This document shows, one piece after another, positions 44,868 to 54,470 of a DNA stretch of 64,000 nt. Position 1 is the stretch's first letter. Every line of letters begins with the position of its first letter. The position numbers were made by a program, and so were the translations under genes. Origin of the DNA: Natronospirales bacterium. Its GTDB lineage: Bacteria; Pseudomonadota; Gammaproteobacteria; Natronospirales; REEB76. The notes below the pieces were generated by a model that saw only the letters and a program-made list of their open reading frames with translations, had not been told where the DNA came from and searched no databases. Location: contig JAJYUH010000004.1 of assembly GCA_021792635.1 (NCBI GenBank), positions 97,342 through 161,341 on the forward strand, read 5' to 3'.

Positions 44868-46046
44868 ATGAATGCAGCGGTCAACAAAATCTGGCAGCCG
44901 GTGGTGAGACCCATCCTCTGGGTCCATCGCCGGCTGCTGCCCAGTGATTCGCAGTTTGGATGGACGCCTTATCTGTGGCTGCCGTATCTCACTTTTTTCT
45001 TTCTGAATTACACCGACAAACCCTTCGGCCCGCTGCGCTGGACGATCTATACGATAGCGGGACTGGTATTCATCGTGCTGTATTTCCGCGCCTACTACGA
45101 CGCCCATCACGGTGACACGCGCGAACTGGGCTGGATTATCGCTGCCATCACGCTGCTGGGTTGCGGATTCATGTGGCCGGACGGCAATGGTCTGGTATTT
45201 TTTATTTATGCCGCCGCCCTTTGCGGCTCCCTCGGTTCATTCAAAAATGGACTGCGGGCGCTGCTGCTGGTGATTACCGCCGCCCTGGCAAGCGCGGCGC
45301 TGGTACATCTGAACTTCTGGACAGTGTTTTATATTGTGTTTTTCGTTGTGGTTCTCGGTCTCGCCAACCTGTATTTCGGCGAGATGTACCGCAAGAACCG
45401 CGCGCTTAAACTATCGCAGGAAGAAATCCGCAAGCTCGCTGCCAGTGCTGAACGCGAGCGCATCGCCCGCGATCTGCACGATCTGCTGGGGCACACGCTG
45501 ACGCTCATCACCGTCAAGGCGGAACTGGCGGCCAAGCTGGCGGAACGCGACATGCCGGGTGCGGCCCGGGAAATCCGCGAAGTGGAGCACATTTCCCGCG
45601 AGGCCCTGCAGCAGGTGCGGGAAGCCGTGGGCGGCTACCGCAACGGCGGCCTGGCGGGCGAAATCATCAACGCGCGCATTGCACTCGGCGCCGCCAACAT
45701 CGCGCTCAGTGAATGCACCGTAGCCACCGAGCTGCCCGCCCGTCATGATGCGCTGTTGGCGCTGGTACTGCGCGAAGCCGTCACCAACGTGGTGCGCCAC
45801 TCCGGTGCGCGCGAGTGCGTCATCCGCGTGGAAGCGGCCGACGGCCGGGCACGGCTGTACGTGGAGGACGACGGTCGCGGGGGACGCGCACAGGAAGGTA
45901 ACGGTATCCGCGGCATGCGTGAACGGCTGCGCGCACTCGATGGCGAGCTGGAAATTCAGTCCAATCTCACGGGCACCTGTCTGTGCGCGACCGTGCCGCT
46001 GACCCGGCAATCCCCGGAACCGGCGGCCGGCCTGGTGCCAGCGTGA
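44868..46046 (+). CDS. DesK/LiaS-type sensor histidine kinase
   Basis: A 392-aa kinase with about five or six N-terminal helices (~35-165) and no large sensor domain. Then comes the HisKA_3 dimerisation helix with ERERIARDLHDLLGHTLTLI (phospho-His) and a HATPase with LREAVTNVVRHSGARE, VEDDGRGG and GNGIRGMRERLRAL. Such kinases detect membrane state or cell-envelope stress. The stop overlaps the response regulator start (GTGA). Confidence 0.93.
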   Translation: MNAAVNKIWQPVVRPILWVHRRLLPSDSQFGWTPYLWLPYLTFFFLNYTDKPFGPLRWTIYTIAGLVFIVLYFRAYYDAHHGDTRELGWIIAAITLLGCGFMWPDGNGLVFFIYAAALCGSLGSFKNGLRALLLVITAALASAALVHLNFWTVFYIVFFVVVLGLANLYFGEMYRKNRALKLSQEEIRKLAASAERERIARDLHDLLGHTLTLITVKAELAAKLAERDMPGAAREIREVEHISREALQQVREAVGGYRNGGLAGEIINARIALGAANIALSECTVATELPARHDALLALVLREAVTNVVRHSGARECVIRVEAADGRARLYVEDDGRGGRAQEGNGIRGMRERLRALDGELEIQSNLTGTCLCATVPLTRQSPEPAAGLVPA

Positions 46047-46651
46047 CCAGGATCAAAGTACTCGTCGTCGAAGACCAGGCCATGATACTGGGCGCGCTGG
46101 CTGCGATGCTGGAGATGGAGGACGACCTCGAAGTGGTGGCGCGCGCCACCAACGGCGGGGACGCGCTGCGGCTCACGCAAGAGGAACAACCCGACGTGGT
46201 GGTGAGCGACATCGAAATGCCGGGCATGACGGGCCTTGAATTCGCCGCCGCTCTCAAGCAAAACAAACACCCGGCGCAGGTCATCATCGTTACCACGTTT
46301 GCGCGGCCCGGCTATCTGCGGCGTGCGCTCAACGCCGGCGTGAAAGGCTACCTGCTGAAAGACGCGCCGGCGGAGCAACTGGCGGAGGCCATCCGCAAAG
46401 TCCACCGGGGCGGCAAGGTGATCGCACCGGAACTCGCCGCCGAAGCCTGGGATACGGAAGATCCCCTCAGCGACCGCGAGCGCCAAGTGCTGCGACTTGC
46501 GGGCGAGGGCTTCACCAGCGCCGACATTGCCGGGCAACTGTTCCTTTCCGAAGGCACGGTGCGCAATTATCTTTCCGAGGCCATCGGCAAGCTGGGCGCC
46601 GGCAATCGCATCGAGGCGGCACGTATCGCCCGGCAGAAGGGTTGGCTGTAA
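46043..46651 (+). CDS. NarL/FixJ-type response regulator
   Basis: A 202-aa regulator. The receiver has KVLVVEDQAMI, phospho-acceptor Asp56 in VVSDIEMPGMTG and Lys in YLLKDAPAEQL. The LuxR-type HTH has PLSDRERQVLRLAGEGFTSA and LSEGTVRNYLSEAIGKLG. GTG 46043 overlaps the kinase stop. It probably controls the operon it ends, by binding the dyads at 39918-39957 (inference). Confidence 0.94.
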   Translation: MTRIKVLVVEDQAMILGALAAMLEMEDDLEVVARATNGGDALRLTQEEQPDVVVSDIEMPGMTGLEFAAALKQNKHPAQVIIVTTFARPGYLRRALNAGVKGYLLKDAPAEQLAEAIRKVHRGGKVIAPELAAEAWDTEDPLSDRERQVLRLAGEGFTSADIAGQLFLSEGTVRNYLSEAIGKLGAGNRIEAARIARQKGWL

Positions 46652-46745
46652 GCGGGACGTGAGGTGTGAGGTGTTCAGAAGTGTCGGGCGGTTTCCCCCG
46701 TGTCAAGATTCTTTTTTCTGTCCGCTGCTTGCTCCCAACCCCCTC

Positions 46746-49019
46746 TCAAGGTAACCGCCGGTGCTGCCTGCGCACCATGACGACGCACAGCGCCATGAGC
46801 GTAACCAGATCAAACACGCCGGAACCACCGCCGCCGCCGAAACGCGGTGCCGTTACGGTGATCGCGCTGGTAGCCGAACCGGACCCCACCTTGTTGGTGC
46901 ACGTCAGGGTCACGGTATAAGTGCCCGCCGAGTTGTAGGTTACGGCGGGAGTCGGAGAATGGGAATCCGGGATGGCGCCGGTGCCGAAATTCCACTGATA
47001 GGTGAAAACGCCGGTGCCGTCGTAACCCAGACAGTTGCCGGTGAAATCGACGCCTTGACCGCTGGCCACACTTGTGCCGCTGGCCGGGCTTTCAATGACG
47101 GCGCCGGTAACGGGATAAGTGCCGGATGTGAGCAGCGTGTTCAGGTTCGGCATTCCAAAGCCGTAGATGCCGTTCGGGTTGGAACCGCCGGCCGGTTGCG
47201 AGGCGCTGTTCTGCAACAGCGTGTAGGGATCATCGCCGGTGGGGTAGGCGGACAGCAACAGGGCGATCAAACCGGCGATGTGGGGCGCGGCCGCGGAGGT
47301 ACCGCAAAAAGGCGAACTGAACCCGCCGACGCCGGTCACGTTCACGCAATCCGGCGCCACGAAATCCGGTTTTTGTATCGTCTCGGGCTGCTGCGTACCG
47401 CTGCCGCTGCCGGGAATGCCGAATTGCACCGGACCCTGGGAGCTGTATGGCTCGATGGTGTTCGTGGAGCCACAGGCGGAAACCGCGCACAGGGCGCCCA
47501 CGGTGGTTTCAGCAGGCGTGGCGGTGCCAGGTTCCGGAACGCCCACGGCCGACTGGCCGTAAATGCTTCCGGCGGAAGTGTTGGGGGATACCTGAATCTG
47601 GTTGGCATTGGTGGAAAACACCAGGATCTTGAGATGGGTACCCGGATTATTCTGCGGATTGCCGGTACCGAAGAAAACTTCCAGATAGGCGCTCGACGAA
47701 CTGCTGCTCAGCGTTGCGCCGCTTCCCTGCACCGGTTGCGGGCCGGGCGTATCCAGCGGTTGAGTGTTGCTCTGGTTGCAGCCGCTGGTGTGGCCCGGTG
47801 CGGGTCCGATATTGATGCCCTGGTTGCAGGCAATGGGCTGGTTGGTACTGCCGTCGAACAGCACCATATCGTAATCATTGGGATCGTTGGTGGTGCTGTT
47901 GTCATTCCAGGGATCGTCCCATTCCAGCACGTAGGCGATGGCATCCCCCGCCTGGGCGTCGGTGATGGCCAGTTGCGTGTCGGGAACCAGCGCGGTACCG
48001 AAATTCATGGCTTCGGTATATTTCACACCGTTGATGGTCACGGGAGTGGGCAAGGTGTACGGATTCCAGGTACCCGCCCAAAATGCGGTGCCGTCATTGC
48101 CGGCGGCGGTGACCAGATGGATAGCCGGGTGGTTGGCGGCAAATTGCTGCACCGCGGTGGCAAAGCCGCCGTTGGTAAACATGGCTATGCCGGGAAATCC
48201 CAGATCATCCACGATCACGTTGGCATGGATGTCGCCGGCAAAATCATTGAGCGCAGTGAGAAAGTCCGCGCTGGTGGCGGGGCCGGCAAAACCCAGTTGC
48301 TTCACGCCGGGTGCAATGTCATAGACGATCTCCATCATGGCCGTGCCTTCGGCGCCGGAGCTCTTCCAAGTGGCGTTATTGGGATCGTTCCAGACATTGG
48401 ACGGCAGGTCTCCGGTTTTCTGGTCCGTGGATACCGCACTGTCGCCGTCGGAGAGCACCCCCACCACCATGCCCTGGCCGGTATAACCGGTGGCGGTACG
48501 GAACTGTGCGGCACCCAGTATCTGATCGCCTTGGGTATCCACTGAACCGGTACGCGGCAGCGCCGCAACGGGCGGCATGCGCCGCACGAAGGCATAGCGC
48601 GGCACGCTCACCCGGGTCACCTGCGCGAGTGCGGCGGCGTTCTCCAGCCGGCCGGCCGGAATCCAGGCCTGCACCACCCGCAAAGCCGGGCTGTTGAGGA
48701 TACCGCTGGCGCCCAGTGCTGCCAGTTCGGCGTTGCCGGGCGGACCGCCCTGCCGGTCATAGTGCAAGTACACCTGTACCTGTCCGGCGGCGTTCCAGCG
48801 CGCGTCCAGCGGTGAATTCTGCAGCAGGAGCTCCCGCGTGATGGCCGCGGCCATCATGGGTTGCGTGCGGTGCTGCCCGGCGGCCGCAGCAATGACGGCA
48901 AGCCGCCGGTCCAGCTTCTGCCCGGCGGTGACATGGAGAGCGGCGCCGACGGTCAACGGCAGTGCAGCCAGCAGCAGCACCGCCAGCCGGCCGGGACGGC
49001 TTCGATTTTTGAGGTTCAT
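46746..49019 (-). CDS. S8-family protease with PKD domain and GlyGly-CTERM-like tail
   Basis: A 757-aa secreted protein: signal peptide (LAVLLLAALPLTVGA), an N-terminal region of ~150 aa, a subtilase-like domain with Asp in GQGMVVGVLSDGDSA and Ser in CGTSAAAPHIAGLIALLL, and a PKD-like domain (TYQWNFGTGAIPDSHSPTPA). At the C-terminus, GGGGGSG, a hydrophobic helix and VRRQHRR form a GlyGly-CTERM-like sorting signal. The expected catalytic His segment reads AEGTAMMEIVYDIAPG, with Glu where His is usual. A rhombosortase would be needed; none is in the window. ATG 49019 is chosen for the signal peptide. Confidence 0.85.
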   Translation of the reverse strand: MNLKNRSRPGRLAVLLLAALPLTVGAALHVTAGQKLDRRLAVIAAAAGQHRTQPMMAAAITRELLLQNSPLDARWNAAGQVQVYLHYDRQGGPPGNAELAALGASGILNSPALRVVQAWIPAGRLENAAALAQVTRVSVPRYAFVRRMPPVAALPRTGSVDTQGDQILGAAQFRTATGYTGQGMVVGVLSDGDSAVSTDQKTGDLPSNVWNDPNNATWKSSGAEGTAMMEIVYDIAPGVKQLGFAGPATSADFLTALNDFAGDIHANVIVDDLGFPGIAMFTNGGFATAVQQFAANHPAIHLVTAAGNDGTAFWAGTWNPYTLPTPVTINGVKYTEAMNFGTALVPDTQLAITDAQAGDAIAYVLEWDDPWNDNSTTNDPNDYDMVLFDGSTNQPIACNQGINIGPAPGHTSGCNQSNTQPLDTPGPQPVQGSGATLSSSSSSAYLEVFFGTGNPQNNPGTHLKILVFSTNANQIQVSPNTSAGSIYGQSAVGVPEPGTATPAETTVGALCAVSACGSTNTIEPYSSQGPVQFGIPGSGSGTQQPETIQKPDFVAPDCVNVTGVGGFSSPFCGTSAAAPHIAGLIALLLSAYPTGDDPYTLLQNSASQPAGGSNPNGIYGFGMPNLNTLLTSGTYPVTGAVIESPASGTSVASGQGVDFTGNCLGYDGTGVFTYQWNFGTGAIPDSHSPTPAVTYNSAGTYTVTLTCTNKVGSGSATSAITVTAPRFGGGGGSGVFDLVTLMALCVVMVRRQHRRLP

Positions 49020-49035
49020 GGCAGAGTCATTCACG

Positions 49036-49494
49036 TTAACGGGGCAAGGCATAGCGTGGCGGAGTAATGCGAATCACGAACGGCAGATCTGCAAGCGCAA
49101 GCAGATTGTGCGGATTTACCCAACCTTGTACCAGATGCAATTCCGGACTGGGGACCGCCTGCACCAGTCCGTGCGCAGCGAGCCCGGCCAGCACCGCGGG
49201 CGTCAACTGATCCACATAGACATACACCTGCAGGCGCCCTGCGGAGTCGGCGCGCACGGCGCCGCGGGCGAAGCTGGCCGGATTCACGCCGGACTCGAGT
49301 CGCGCGCCCGCTGCGGTCAGCGACGGCGAAACTTTCGCCGCTGCTGCGGGTGCATCTTCCGGGCGCGGCGCCCCGGCACAGCCGCTGATGAAAAACATGC
49401 AGAACAGAGCCGCGCATGCGGTGAGCAGCCCGGTTCCCGCCGGCAGCCGGCAGCCCCCGGAGGTCATGCCATTCCACACACCGGATGCGCGCAT
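49036..49494 (-). CDS. Lipoprotein related to the S8 protease N-terminal region
   Basis: A 152-aa lipoprotein with lipobox ISGCAG. Its C-terminal half (LQVYVYVDQLTPAVLAGLAA, LHLVQGWVNPHNLLALADLP, ITPPRYALPR) resembles residues ~90-160 of the neighbouring protease (VQVYLHYD..., LRVVQAWIPAGRLENAAALA, VSVPRYAFVR). So it is a free-standing copy of the protease's propeptide-like domain. It sits 16 bp upstream on the same strand. A role as tethered inhibitor or folding helper is inference. ATG 49494 has GGGAG 9 bp upstream. Confidence 0.75.
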   Translation of the reverse strand: MRASGVWNGMTSGGCRLPAGTGLLTACAALFCMFFISGCAGAPRPEDAPAAAAKVSPSLTAAGARLESGVNPASFARGAVRADSAGRLQVYVYVDQLTPAVLAGLAAHGLVQAVPSPELHLVQGWVNPHNLLALADLPFVIRITPPRYALPR

Positions 49495-49670
49495 TTTCGG
49501 ATACTCCCGCCTCAAAACCTGTCCGTCACGGAGCTGCGGATATGCAATTCACGATCAACGCCAAAAGAGTTTACACCCGGACGGGGATTTCCTCCCATGA
49601 CGGGCAAAGGCGGGTAATCAGGGCGAAATGCGGCCGGCATTGACGCTGCTTATCACGCCGGACGGACGTG

Positions 49671-50499
49671 TCAGAAGGTCAGGCGGGTGACTTTTGCCCC
49701 GTCAATATACACGGTGCACTGATATTCTCCGGTGGAAACAAGCGAGTTGCAGTCGCCAAGAATGGCGTGCTGTTCGTAGCTGCCTGTCAGATGAATTGCA
49801 TGTCGAAAGGGAGTTGCCGTCCCCATGGCCACACGGGTTCCATTCACATACAGGGTTCGATAGCGTCGCGTCGCTCGTGATGGCCGGTACGGTCCCGGCG
49901 TCCCGGCCACTCGCTCCAGCGACGGCCCATTCCTTTGCTGCGGCACGCCCGGCGTTCGGAAACCGTTACTTCGCACGGTTTCCTCCACCCTGGCTTTACG
50001 CCCCGGCGCGGCCTTCGCACCACGCGGACGCTGTGCTACGGCCGCTGGGGCTACCGCAGGCTCTTCGCCTCGGCGCTTCGCGCCTTCCCTGGCTCATCGA
50101 TTGCGTCGGATAAAAGGCGATAGCGTCGCGTCGCTCGTGATGGCCGGTACGGTCCCGGCGTCCCGGCCACTCGCTCCAGCGACGGCCCATTCCTTTGCTG
50201 CGGCACGCCCGGCGTTCGGAAACCGTTACTTCGCACGGTTTCCTCCACCCTGGCTTTACGCCCCGGCGCGGCCTTCGCACCACGCGGACGCTGTGCTACG
50301 GCCGCTGGGGCTACCGCAGGCTCTTCGCCTCGGCGCTTCGCGCCTTCCCTGGCTCATCGCCGGAATCATCTTTTGCACTGACGGACCACTTTGCCTCCCC
50401 GGCGGAGGGCGGAGCAACCCGGACGGCGGGTGTTCGCGTGATGGTGGTGCAGCCGCAAAGCAGGCCGAGCAATCCCGGAATTATCAGATAGTTTTTCAT
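49671..50499 (-). pseudogene. Small lipoprotein gene interrupted by a repeat insertion
   Basis: ATG 50499 (GGAG 6 bp upstream) encodes MKNYLIIPGLLGLLCGCTTI, a clear lipoprotein signal, then ~25 residues to AKDDSG. There the sequence enters the 502-bp repeat block. Beyond it, at 49857, a coherent frame resumes: RTLYVNGTRVAMGTATPFRH, YEQHAILGDCNSLVSTGEYQ, CTVYIDGAKVTRLTF, stop at 49671. I infer one ~110-aa lipoprotein split by the insertion. Function unknown. The halves could alternatively be unrelated. Confidence 0.6.
49858..50359. repeat. Two identical 242-bp direct repeats with 18-bp spacer
   Basis: 49858-50099 and 50118-50359 are identical base for base, offset exactly 260 bp, separated by ATTGCGTCGGATAAAAGG. 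The unit begins CGATAGCGTCGCGTCGCTCG and ends CCTTCCCTGGCTCATCG. It encodes no recognisable protein on either strand, although open frames occur in both copies. It interrupts a lipoprotein gene, so it behaves like a non-coding mobile repeat that has been duplicated in tandem. Confidence 0.9.
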
Positions 50500-50549
50500 G
50501 GCATGCTCCGTCTGGCGGAATATCCGTCCCAACCCCTCGCCCCTCACTC

Positions 50550-51977
50550 TCAGTCACCGACACGCAGTATCTTGAGGCTGTTGGTGCCGCCGGTAATACC
50601 GCTGAACTCGCCCTTGGTGCAGATGACGAAATCGCCGTCCTTGACGATGGCGCGTTTCTTGAGCTCGTCCGCGGCGCTGCGCCATACGTCGTCCGGGTTG
50701 GTATGCATCACATCGAAAGCCACCGGATATACGCCGCGGTACAGCGTCACCCGCCTGCGTGTGGCTTCGTGACGCGTCATCGCAAAGACGGGAATGCCGG
50801 AGCGGATGCGCGACATCCACAGGGTGGTGGAGCCGGATTCGGTCAGGGCGATGATGGCCTTCACATCCATGTGGTTGGCGGTGTACATCACCGCCATGGC
50901 GATGGCCTCGTCCACGCGTTCGAAGCGCTGATCCAGGCGGTGCCCCGAACGCAGCATGATGCGCTGTTTTTCGGCACCTGCGCACACCCGCGACATGGCC
51001 TCGATGGTCTTCACCGGATATTTGCCGGCGGCGGTTTCCGCCGACAGCATTACCGCGTCGGTGCCGTCCATGACCGCATTGGCCACATCCAGCACTTCGG
51101 CGCGCGTCGGCACCGGGCTGTGGATCATGGACTCCATCATCTGCGTGGCGGTGATTACCACGCGGCTCAGGTCACGCGCCCGGTGGATGATGAGTTTCTG
51201 TATGCCGGGCAGCTCCGCATCGCCGATTTCCACCGCTAAGTCACCGCGCGCGATCATCACCGCGTCGCTGGTGCGGATAATCGGGTCCAGGTTCTGGATG
51301 GCCTCGGCGCGCTCGATCTTGGCGACGATGCCCGCCTTGCCGCCCGCCGCCTGCAGGAGTTCGCGGGCGCGTTCAATGTCGCCGGCATCGCGCGGGAACG
51401 ATACCGCGAGGTAATCCACCCCCAACTGCGCCGCAAACCTGATATCACGCCGGTCCTTGTCGGTGAGCGCTTCCGCGGACAGACCGCCGCCCTGGCGGTT
51501 GATGCCCTTGTGGTTGGAAAGGTCGCCGCCGTTTTCCACGCTACAGGTGATACGCGCACCCTGCACGTCCAGGACACGCAACACGATCTCGCCGTCACCC
51601 AGCACCAGCGCGTCACCGGCCCTGACATCCTGCGGCAGCGCTTTGTAGGTAATCCCGACCGTTTCGGCCGTACCTGCATCATCGGCAAGCTCCGCATCCA
51701 GCACAAAGCGCTGGCCGTCCTGGAGCGTGACCCTGCCACCGCGGAATTTCTCGATGCGGATCTTGGGCCCCTGCAAGTCACCGAGAATGCCCACGTCCTT
51801 GCCGACTTTGGCCGCGGCTTCGCGCACCATCTGCACACGGCGCTGCTGATCGGCGGCTTCGCCATGGGAGAAATTGAGGCGCACCACGTCCACGCCCGCG
51901 CGCACGATGGCCTGCATGGTCTCGGGCGAATCGGTGGCCGGACCGAGGGTGGCGACAATCTTGGTGCGTCGTGGCAT
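50550..51977 (-). CDS. pyk: Pyruvate kinase
   Basis: A 475-aa type II-like pyruvate kinase making pyruvate and ATP from PEP. RRTKIVATLGPATDSPETM, VVRLNFSHGEA, the Mg site IMIARGDLAVEIG (here VMIARGDLAVEIG) and ITATQMMESMIHSPVPTRAE are all present. Length and C-terminal domain are normal. It is the last gene of a tkt-gap-pgk-pyk run; a palindromic repeat lies between it and pgk. Confidence 0.96.
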   Translation of the reverse strand: MPRRTKIVATLGPATDSPETMQAIVRAGVDVVRLNFSHGEAADQQRRVQMVREAAAKVGKDVGILGDLQGPKIRIEKFRGGRVTLQDGQRFVLDAELADDAGTAETVGITYKALPQDVRAGDALVLGDGEIVLRVLDVQGARITCSVENGGDLSNHKGINRQGGGLSAEALTDKDRRDIRFAAQLGVDYLAVSFPRDAGDIERARELLQAAGGKAGIVAKIERAEAIQNLDPIIRTSDAVMIARGDLAVEIGDAELPGIQKLIIHRARDLSRVVITATQMMESMIHSPVPTRAEVLDVANAVMDGTDAVMLSAETAAGKYPVKTIEAMSRVCAGAEKQRIMLRSGHRLDQRFERVDEAIAMAVMYTANHMDVKAIIALTESGSTTLWMSRIRSGIPVFAMTRHEATRRRVTLYRGVYPVAFDVMHTNPDDVWRSAADELKKRAIVKDGDFVICTKGEFSGITGGTNSLKILRVGD

Positions 51978-52031
51978 GGATTACACTCTCGCGGATACCT
52001 TGCACCCAATTTCAAAGGATCGCCTGGAAAT

Positions 52032-52110
52032 CGTGCTGCGTTCCGTGTGCTGAGTGCTGCGTAAAATACAGTTTACTCGCTCCGCACGCAGCACGCAGCA
52101 CGCAGCACGC
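52032..52110. repeat. Palindromic GCTGCGTGCTGAG repeat, copy A (pgk-pyk)
   Basis: Left arm CGTGCTGCGTTCCGTGTGCT continuing GAGTGCTGCG, right arm built of CGCAGCACGCAGCACGCAGC. The arms are imperfect inverted copies of a 7-bp GCTGCGT/GCTGAGT unit, around an AT-richer loop (TAAAATACAGTTTA). Can form a long hairpin in DNA or in the operon mRNA. Confidence 0.85.
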
Positions 52111-52117
52111 AAGAAGC

Positions 52118-53311
52118 TTAGGCTTGTCTCCTGCAACCGCTGCGCTCTTCCAGCACTGCCACCGCCGGCAATGTCTTGCCTTCGAGAAATTCCAGGAACG
52201 CACCGCCGCCGGTGGACACGTAGGAAATGCGGTCCGCGACGCCGTACTTGTCCAGCGCCGCCAGCGTGTCCCCGCCGCCGGCGATGGAAAACGCCGGACT
52301 CTCGGCGATGGCGTGGGCCAGCACGCGCGTACCCTCGCCAAACTGGTCGAATTCAAACACGCCCACCGGGCCATTCCATACGATGGTAGCGGCATTCTTC
52401 AGCAATCCCGCATACATTTCCGTGGTATCGGGTCCCATATCGAGCACCATCTCGTCGGCGCCCACCTGATCCACGCTGCGTACATCCGCTTCCGCATTGG
52501 CGGACAGTTCATGCGCCACCACCACGTCAATAGGCAGCGGAATTTCGCCGCCGCGCCTGCGCGCGGCCTCGGCCAGGCGTTTTGCCTCCGCCACCAGGCC
52601 AGGTTCATACAGCGACCTGCCCACCTTGTGGCCTGCCGCAGCAATGAAGGTATTGGCAATGCCGCCGCCGACTATCAACTGATCAACCACTTTGCTCAAT
52701 GCGTCCAGCAGCGTGAGCTTGGAGGACACCTTGGAACCCGCAACGATGGCCACCAGCGGCCGCGCCGGATGTTCCAGGGCACGGCCCAGCGCTTCCAGCT
52801 CACCCGCCAGCAGCGGTCCGGCCGCTGCGACCGGCGCATATCTGGCAACGCCGTGGGTGGAGGCCTCGGCGCGGTGCGCGGTGGCAAAGGCGTCCATCAC
52901 ATAGATATCGCACAGCGCCGCCATCTTTCGGGACAGCGCCTCGTCGTCTTGCTTCTCGCCCTTGAGGAAGCGCACGTTCTCGCACAGTGCCACCCCTCCG
53001 GGTGGCACGTCCATGCCGGCAATCCAGTCCTTCACCAGCGGCACTTTCACGCCCAGCAACCCGGTGAGACGCTCCGCCACCGGTGCCAACGACAAGGCGG
53101 CATCGTATTCGCCTTCCTGGGGGCGGCCGAGATGCGACAGGAGCATGACACGTGCGCCCGCCTGCATGGCGTGCCGAATGGTGGGCAACGAGGCACGGAT
53201 GCGCGCATCACTGGTAATGCGGCCGGCGTCGTCCAGCGGCACATTCAGATCCTCGCGGATCAGTACCCGCTTGCCCTTCAAATCGAGGTCGGTCATCTTG
53301 ATGATCGGCAT
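52118..53311 (-). CDS. pgk: Phosphoglycerate kinase
   Basis: A 397-aa cytosolic [20 protein letters not shown] is the N-terminal substrate site, [15 protein letters not shown] the conserved His/Arg segment, and [13 protein letters not shown] the nucleotide-binding loop. All domains are complete. Start: ATG 53311 ([14 protein letters not shown]) or the GTG two codons earlier. Because the operon couples it with tkt and gap, it probably serves both glycolysis and pentose or Calvin-type carbon flow; no RuBisCO gene is in the window. Confidence 0.96.
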   Translation of the reverse strand: MPIIKMTDLDLKGKRVLIREDLNVPLDDAGRITSDARIRASLPTIRHAMQAGARVMLLSHLGRPQEGEYDAALSLAPVAERLTGLLGVKVPLVKDWIAGMDVPPGGVALCENVRFLKGEKQDDEALSRKMAALCDIYVMDAFATAHRAEASTHGVARYAPVAAAGPLLAGELEALGRALEHPARPLVAIVAGSKVSSKLTLLDALSKVVDQLIVGGGIANTFIAAAGHKVGRSLYEPGLVAEAKRLAEAARRRGGEIPLPIDVVVAHELSANAEADVRSVDQVGADEMVLDMGPDTTEMYAGLLKNAATIVWNGPVGVFEFDQFGEGTRVLAHAIAESPAFSIAGGGDTLAALDKYGVADRISYVSTGGGAFLEFLEGKTLPAVAVLEERSGCRRQA

Positions 53312-53335
53312 TTCCACTTCGTTCCAATGCCTAAT

Positions 53336-53407
53336 CGTGCTGCGTTCTGCGTGCTGAGTGCTGCGTTAAAAGCAGGAATCTCTCACGCAGCACTCAGCAC
53401 GCAGCAC
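53336..53407. repeat. Palindromic GCTGCGTGCTGAG repeat, copy B (gap-pgk)
   Basis: CGTGCTGCGTTCTGCGTGCT...GAGTGCTGCGT, loop TAAAAGCAGGAATCTCTC, then ACGCAGCACTCAGCACGCAG...CAC. This is the most perfect copy: nearly 30 bp per arm. Confidence 0.9.
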
Positions 53408-53414
53408 CTTGTAT

Positions 53415-54425
53415 TTATTTCGCATTCCAAAACACCACGACGGCGTCCAGCATGCGGTTGCTGAAGCCCCATTCGTTGTCGTACCAGCCGCAGACCTTCA
53501 CCAGCCGGCCCATGACCTTGGTCATCCAGGCGTCGTAGGTGCAGGAGGCGGGGTTGTGGTTGAAATCCACCGACACCAGCGGCTGATCGCTGTAGGCGAG
53601 AATGCCCTGCAGCTCCCCCTGGCTCGCCTCCTTCATGATCCTGTGGATTTCCTCCTTGCCGGTATCGCGCGCCGCGATGATGGTGAGGTCCACGATGGAC
53701 ACGTTGAGGGTGGGCACGCGGATGGAAAAGCCATCCAGCCTGCCGGCCAGTTCCGGGATCACCAGACCGATGGCCGCGGCCGCGCCGGTCTTGGTGGGAA
53801 TCATGGAGTGTGTCGCCGAACGGGCACGCCGCAGGTCCTTGTGGTACACATCCGTCAGCACCTGGTCATTGGTGTAACTGTGCACCGTGTTCATGATGCC
53901 GCCGAGGATACCGATTTTCTCATGCAGCACCTTGGCGAGCGGCGCCAGGCAGTTGGTGGTGCAGGAGGCGTTGGAAATCACGGTATGCGCGGATTTGAGA
54001 ATCCCGTGATTCACGCCATAGACGATGGTGGCATCCACGTCCTCGCCGCCCGGCGCAGAGATGATGACCTTCTTCGCACCGCCCGCGAGGTGTGCGGAAG
54101 CTTTGGCCTTGGTGGTGAACAGGCCGGTGGACTCCACCACCAGCTCGGCGCCGGCACTCGCCCAGGGAATTTTTTCCGGATCGCGTTCCGCGAACACCCG
54201 GATCCTGTCGCCGTTGACGACCATGCAGTCGCCCTCCACCGCCACGGTGCCGGGGAATTTGCCGTGGGCGGTATCGTAGCGGGTAAGGTGTGCATTGGTG
54301 GCGGCATCGCCCAGATCGTTGATGGCCACGATGTTGATTTCGTGCGTGCGCTGCGACTCATACAGCGCACGCAGGATGTTGCGGCCGATGCGGCCGTAGC
54401 CGTTGATGCCAACCTTAATCGCCAT
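53415..54425 (-). CDS. gap: Glyceraldehyde-3-phosphate dehydrogenase (type I)
   Basis: A 336-aa NAD(P)-dependent phosphorylating GAPDH. Rossmann start [19 protein letters not shown], catalytic Cys in [18 protein letters not shown], and catalytic His in [24 protein letters not shown] sequence (SYTNDQ). [14 protein letters not shown] closes the chain. Standard length. It lies between tkt and pgk, each separated by repeat elements. Confidence 0.97.
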   Translation of the reverse strand: MAIKVGINGYGRIGRNILRALYESQRTHEINIVAINDLGDAATNAHLTRYDTAHGKFPGTVAVEGDCMVVNGDRIRVFAERDPEKIPWASAGAELVVESTGLFTTKAKASAHLAGGAKKVIISAPGGEDVDATIVYGVNHGILKSAHTVISNASCTTNCLAPLAKVLHEKIGILGGIMNTVHSYTNDQVLTDVYHKDLRRARSATHSMIPTKTGAAAAIGLVIPELAGRLDGFSIRVPTLNVSIVDLTIIAARDTGKEEIHRIMKEASQGELQGILAYSDQPLVSVDFNHNPASCTYDAWMTKVMGRLVKVCGWYDNEWGFSNRMLDAVVVFWNAK

Positions 54426-54470
54426 GTTATCTGTGCTCCTGTCTCCAATGCCTGATATTTGCTTGGCATG

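Noticed and set aside
46761..48545. 594-codon open frame on the plus strand
   Set aside because: It is fully antisense to the S8 protease gene, has a His/Gly/Arg-rich composition typical of GC-driven shadow frames, and shows no domain.
49858..50359. Duplicated 242-bp unit as tandem coding repeats
   Set aside because: Frames on both strands are Arg/Pro/Ala-rich without domain features, and the flanks form a split lipoprotein on the other strand.
50118..50772. 223-codon plus-strand frame running from the repeat into pyk
   Set aside because: Antisense to pyk and composed largely of repeat sequence.
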